Positions 13,176 to 16,741 of a stretch of DNA of 16,741 bases are shown here, one piece after another (within the stretch, counting starts at the first letter, position 1; every line of letters begins with the position of its first letter). The stretch is from contig DATKRG010000083.1 in the NCBI GenBank assembly GCA_035532275.1, positions 1-16,741 of the forward strand, in the 5' to 3' direction. The notes beneath the pieces are model-generated. The model searched no databases, had not been told where the DNA came from, and saw only the letters and a list, made by a program, of their open reading frames with translations. The translations under genes were made by a program, and so were the position numbers. The stretch comes from UBA9676 sp035532275. GTDB taxonomy: Bacteria; Actinomycetota; Actinomycetes; Streptosporangiales; Streptosporangiaceae.

Positions 13176-16100
13176 ATGGACGGGCGCTGGGAGTTCTGGA
13201 TCGACCGCGGTGGCACGTTCACCGACGTGGTGGCCCGCCGCCCGGACGGCAGCCTGGCCGTCCACAAGCTGCTGTCACAGAACCCGGGCCGTTATGCCGA
13301 TCCCGCCGTCGCCGGCATCCGGCATCTGCTCGCGGTCCCGCCCGGGCAGCCCATTGCGTCAGAACGCATATCGGTGGTCCGCCTGGGCACCACGGTGGCG
13401 ACAAACGCCCTGCTGGAGCACAAGGGCGACCCGACGGTGCTGGTCATCACCGCAGGCTTCGGCGACGCGCTGCGGATCGCCTACCAGGACCGGCCGGAGA
13501 TCTTCGCTCGCCAGATCATCCGGCCGCAGATGGTGTACTCGCGGGTGATCGAGGCGGCCGAGCGGGTCGGCGCGGACGGCGAGATCATCGTGCCGCTCGA
13601 TGAGGACGCGGCCGCCCGCGACCTGGCGGCCGCCTACGGCGAGGGATTCCGGTCGGTGGCCGTGGTGTGCATGCACGGGTACCGGTACCCGGCGCACGAG
13701 GCGCGGATCGGGGAGCTCGCCCGGCAGGCAGGGTTCACCCAGGTGTCGCTGTCCCACGCGACCAGCCCGCTGATGAAGCTCGTCTCCCGCGGCGACACCA
13801 CGCTCGTGGACGCCTACCTGTCGCCGATCATCGGCCGCTACGTGGATGAGGTCGCCAGCGAGCTGCGCGGCGTCCGGCTCCAGTTCATGCAGTCCAGCGG
13901 CGGGCTGACCGACGCACACCTGTTCCGTGGCAAGGACGCGATCCTGTCCGGGCCGGCCGGCGGCATCGTGGGCATGGCCCGCACCGCGCAGGCCGCGGGC
14001 TTTCACAAGGTGATCGGGTTCGACATGGGCGGCACCTCGACCGACGTGTCGCACTTCGCCGGGGAGCTCGAGCGGCAGTACGAGACCCAGGTCGCCGGGG
14101 TGCGGATGCGGGCGCCCATGCTGAGCATCCACACCGTGGCCGCGGGCGGCGGGTCGGTGCTCCGCTTCGACGGCAGCCGGTACCGGGTCGGCCCGGACTC
14201 GGCCGGGGCTGACCCCGGGCCGGCCGCCTACCGGCGCGGCGGGCCGCTGACCGTCACCGACGCCAACATCATGCTGGGCCGGATCCAGCCGGAGCATTTC
14301 CCGGTGGTGTTCGGCCCCGGCGGCGACCAGCCGCTCGACGCCGCCGTCGTGGCCGGGAAGTTCGCGGCGCTGGCCAGCCGGATCGCGGCGGCGACGGCCG
14401 GGGCAGGCCGGGAGGGTGCGGGAGAGGTTGCCATGGCTACGGCCGGTGCCGCCGCGCCCAGCCCCGAACGGGTCGCCGCCGGGTTCCTGGAGATCGCGGT
14501 GGCGAACATGGCGAACGCGATCAAGAAGATCTCGGTGCAGCGCGGCTACGACGTGACCCAGTACGTGCTGGCGACCTTCGGCGGCGCGGGCGGCCAGCAT
14601 GCCTGTGCGGTGGCCGACGCGCTGGGCATGAGCCGCGTCCTCATCCACCCACTGGCCGGCGTGCTGTCCGCCTACGGCATGGGGCTGGCCGACGTGACAG
14701 CGATGCGGGAACGGGCGGTGGAGGCACCACTGTCCGGCGGCGTGCTCGCGCAGCTGGACACCGTGGCCGCCGAGCTGGCCGCGGACGCGCTCGCCGAGAT
14801 GGCGGCCGAGGGGATCGGGCCGGACCGGGTCCACACCGTGCGCCGCGCCCACCTGCGGTACGAGGGCACCGACACCGCGCTGCCGGTCCCGCTCGGCCCG
14901 GTGGCGCAGATGACAGCCGCCTTCGAGCAGGCGTACCGCCAGCACTTCTCGTTCCTCATGGGCGGCAAGGCGATCATCGTGGAGGCGCTGTCGGTGGAAC
15001 TGGCGGCTCCCTCCGAGCCGCCTGCGGGCGGCCCGCCGCCGCCCGGGCAGGTGGGCGGCCGGGAAGCATCCGTTCGGCTGTATGCCGGTGGCCAGTGGGC
15101 GGACGTGCCCCTGGCGCGGCGCACGGACCTGCGCCCGGGCGGGCGGGTGGCCGGGCCCGCGCTGATCGTGGAGGACTTCGCGACCACGGTGGTCGAACCC
15201 GGCTGGCAGGCGGAGGCGACCGGGCGCGGGGACCTGCTGCTGGCGAGGGTGACGCCGCGGCCGGAGCGGTCGGTGGCCGGGACCGCGGTGGACCCGGTCA
15301 TGCTGGAGATCTTCAACAACCTGTTCATGTCCGTCGCCGAGCAGATGGGCGAGCGGCTGCGCGCGACCGCGCACTCGGTCAACATCAAGGAGCGGCTCGA
15401 CTTCTCCTGTGCGATCTTCGACTCCGATGGCGGGCTCATCGCCAACGCGCCGCACATCCCGGTGCACCTCGGGTCGATGGGCGAGAGCATCGCGATCGTC
15501 GCCCGCCGCAACGCCGGCCGGATGCGGCCGGGCGACGTGTACGTCCTCAACGACCCCTACCACGGCGGCACGCACCTGCCCGACGTCACGGTGGTCACCC
15601 CGGTGTTCGGTGAGTCCGGCGGCATCTTGTTCTACGTCGCCTCCCGCGGGCACCACGCCGAGATCGGCGGGATCACGCCAGGCTCGATGCCAGCGTTCAG
15701 CACCCGGGTGGAGGAGGAGGGGGTGCTGATCGACAACTGGCTGCTGGTGCGCGGCGGGGAACTGCGGGAGGCGCAGACCCTGGAGCTGCTCGGCTCGGCC
15801 GAGTACCCGTCCCGCAACCCCGGCGTCAACCTGGCCGACCTGCGCGCACAGATCGCCGCCAACGCCAAGGGCGTCCAGGAGCTCGGCGCCATGACCGGGC
15901 ACTTCGGGCTGGACGTGGTGCAGGCGTACATGGGGCATGTGCAGGACAACGCCGAGGAGGCGGTGCGGCGGGTGCTCGGGGAGCTGCCCGACGGGGAATG
16001 CGCCTACGAGCTCGACAACGGGGCCGTGATCAAGGTGGCGGTCCGGGTGGACCGGGCGGCGCGGTCCGCGGAGATCGACTTCACCGGCACCTCGGCGCAG

Positions 16101-16741
16101 CTGCCCGGCAACTTCAACGCGCCATCCTCGGTGGCGATGGCCGCGGTGCTGTACGTGCTGCGCACCCTGGTGGCCGACGAGATCCCGCTGAACTCCGGCT
16201 GCCTCAAGCCGGTGCGTGTGATCATCCCGCCCGGCTGCATGCTGGCGCCCACGTACCCGGCGGCGGTGGCGGCCGGGAACGTGGAGACCTCGCAGGCGAT
16301 CACCGGCGCCCTGTACGGGGCGCTGAGGGTGATGGCGGAGGGCTCGGGCACGATGAACAACATCACCATCGGCAACGCCCGCCACCAGTACTACGAGACC
16401 GTGGCCAGCGGGTCCGGCGCAGGGAACGGTTTCGCCGGCACCGACGTGGTGCAGACCCACATGACCAACTCCCGGCTGACCGACCCTGAGGTGCTGGAGT
16501 GGCGCTACCCGGTCCGGCTGGAGCGGTACGCGATCCGGCGCGGCAGCGGCGGGGCCGGGCGCTGGCGGGGCGGCGACGGCGGTCGCCGGGAGCTGCGGCT
16601 CCTGGAGCCGATGACCGTCACCACGCTGGCGAGCCACCGCCGGGTGGCGCCCTACGGGATGGCGGGCGGCTCGCCCGGCTCGCTCGGGCGGCACTGGCTG
16701 GAGCGGGCGGACGGGACCGTCACGCCGATGGCCGGGTGTGA
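13176..16741 (+). CDS. 5-oxoprolinase (ATP-hydrolysing) family, fused HyuA-HyuB; 3' end outside window
   Basis: At least 1188 codons of a large cytoplasmic enzyme, open to the right edge. The first half is HyuA: IDRGGTFTDVV at residues 9-19, LGTTVATNALLE, then GFDMGGTSTDV (281-291) of the actin-like ATPase fold, and FGGAGGQHA (468-476). The HyuB half starts near DPVMLEIFNNLFMS (706) and includes NIKERLDFSCAIF, IPVHLGSMGE, NDPYHGGTHLPD (792-803), and SRGHHAEIGGITPGSMP. The order and wording follow mammalian OPLAH closely, which favours 5-oxoproline (pyroglutamate) hydrolysis to glutamate over hydantoin or acetone substrates. Only the last few dozen residues should be missing. The ATG at 13176 is preceded by AAGGAG 4 nt upstream; an in-frame ATG at 13155 has its GGGAGG directly abutting and is less likely. 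A Gly/Ala-rich insertion sits at about 406-430. No frameshift was found when checking the frame at several points. Confidence 0.9.
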   Translation, partial: MDGRWEFWIDRGGTFTDVVARRPDGSLAVHKLLSQNPGRYADPAVAGIRHLLAVPPGQPIASERISVVRLGTTVATNALLEHKGDPTVLVITAGFGDALRIAYQDRPEIFARQIIRPQMVYSRVIEAAERVGADGEIIVPLDEDAAARDLAAAYGEGFRSVAVVCMHGYRYPAHEARIGELARQAGFTQVSLSHATSPLMKLVSRGDTTLVDAYLSPIIGRYVDEVASELRGVRLQFMQSSGGLTDAHLFRGKDAILSGPAGGIVGMARTAQAAGFHKVIGFDMGGTSTDVSHFAGELERQYETQVAGVRMRAPMLSIHTVAAGGGSVLRFDGSRYRVGPDSAGADPGPAAYRRGGPLTVTDANIMLGRIQPEHFPVVFGPGGDQPLDAAVVAGKFAALASRIAAATAGAGREGAGEVAMATAGAAAPSPERVAAGFLEIAVANMANAIKKISVQRGYDVTQYVLATFGGAGGQHACAVADALGMSRVLIHPLAGVLSAYGMGLADVTAMRERAVEAPLSGGVLAQLDTVAAELAADALAEMAAEGIGPDRVHTVRRAHLRYEGTDTALPVPLGPVAQMTAAFEQAYRQHFSFLMGGKAIIVEALSVELAAPSEPPAGGPPPPGQVGGREASVRLYAGGQWADVPLARRTDLRPGGRVAGPALIVEDFATTVVEPGWQAEATGRGDLLLARVTPRPERSVAGTAVDPVMLEIFNNLFMSVAEQMGERLRATAHSVNIKERLDFSCAIFDSDGGLIANAPHIPVHLGSMGESIAIVARRNAGRMRPGDVYVLNDPYHGGTHLPDVTVVTPVFGESGGILFYVASRGHHAEIGGITPGSMPAFSTRVEEEGVLIDNWLLVRGGELREAQTLELLGSAEYPSRNPGVNLADLRAQIAANAKGVQELGAMTGHFGLDVVQAYMGHVQDNAEEAVRRVLGELPDGECAYELDNGAVIKVAVRVDRAARSAEIDFTGTSAQLPGNFNAPSSVAMAAVLYVLRTLVADEIPLNSGCLKPVRVIIPPGCMLAPTYPAAVAAGNVETSQAITGALYGALRVMAEGSGTMNNITIGNARHQYYETVASGSGAGNGFAGTDVVQTHMTNSRLTDPEVLEWRYPVRLERYAIRRGSGGAGRWRGGDGGRRELRLLEPMTVTTLASHRRVAPYGMAGGSPGSLGRHWLERADGTVTPMAGC

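Noticed and set aside
12920..13603. A 227-codon plus-strand frame overlapping the start of 5-oxoprolinase
   Set aside because: Most of it is an out-of-frame reading of the real gene; the upstream part has no motif and no convincing ribosome-binding site.
13359..16694. A 1111-codon open frame on the minus strand, opposite the 5-oxoprolinase gene
   Set aside because: It is an antisense shadow produced by the GC-rich codon usage of the real gene. Its translation is rich in His, Arg, Gly and Pro with no recognisable motif, while the plus-strand frame shows the complete HyuA-HyuB family pattern.

Overview
The window is very GC-rich, and its coding sequences have strong G/C bias at third codon positions. 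It uses GTG and TTG starts freely and has tightly overlapping genes. The protein families (COG2345-type regulator, HutC/FarR-type GntR regulator, actinobacterial-style metallo-beta-lactamase/rhodanese protein, GT4-rich glycan cluster) point to a high-GC actinomycete. I cannot name the genus from the sequence.

Left part (1-2934). The window opens inside the 3' end of a Cys-rich helix-turn-helix regulator. Next comes a broken remnant of a 4-hydroxybenzoate 3-monooxygenase gene (pobA) whose middle has been deleted, then a stretch of strong GC-rich hairpins. A minus-strand gene for a metallo-beta-lactamase-fold protein with two rhodanese domains (probable sulfur or persulfide handling) is divergent from a GntR/UTRA regulator. 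The gap between them holds a perfect 6-4-6 palindrome that overlaps a candidate promoter, so the regulator probably controls itself and the sulfur gene.

Middle part (2969-12761). Seven minus-strand genes run as one unit in transcription order: GT2 glycosyltransferase (ALG5-like), GT4 glycosyltransferase with an extra C-terminal domain, Wzx-like flippase fused to a nucleotidyltransferase-like domain, P-loop kinase fused to a GT4 glycosyltransferase, PIG-L deacetylase, ArnT/PMT-like membrane glycosyltransferase, and a final GT4 glycosyltransferase. Every junction is a 4-11 nt overlap or a 1-nt gap, so the genes are probably translationally coupled. The set includes glycosyl transfer to a lipid carrier, GT-B chain extension, a flippase, a deacetylase and an extracytoplasmic glycosyltransferase. 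Together they look like a pathway for a lipid-linked surface glycan or glycolipid whose product I do not recognise. The three domain fusions (kinase-GT4, flippase-nucleotidyltransferase, GT4-pseudo-GGDEF) are the most unusual part of the window.

Right part (12762-16741). A non-coding stretch of about 410 bp separates the glycan operon from a divergent plus-strand gene for a fused HyuA-HyuB 5-oxoprolinase, which runs off the right edge close to its expected end. A 17-bp motif just upstream of this gene recurs with one mismatch upstream of the metallo-beta-lactamase gene. No tRNA, rRNA, CRISPR array or insertion sequence was seen.
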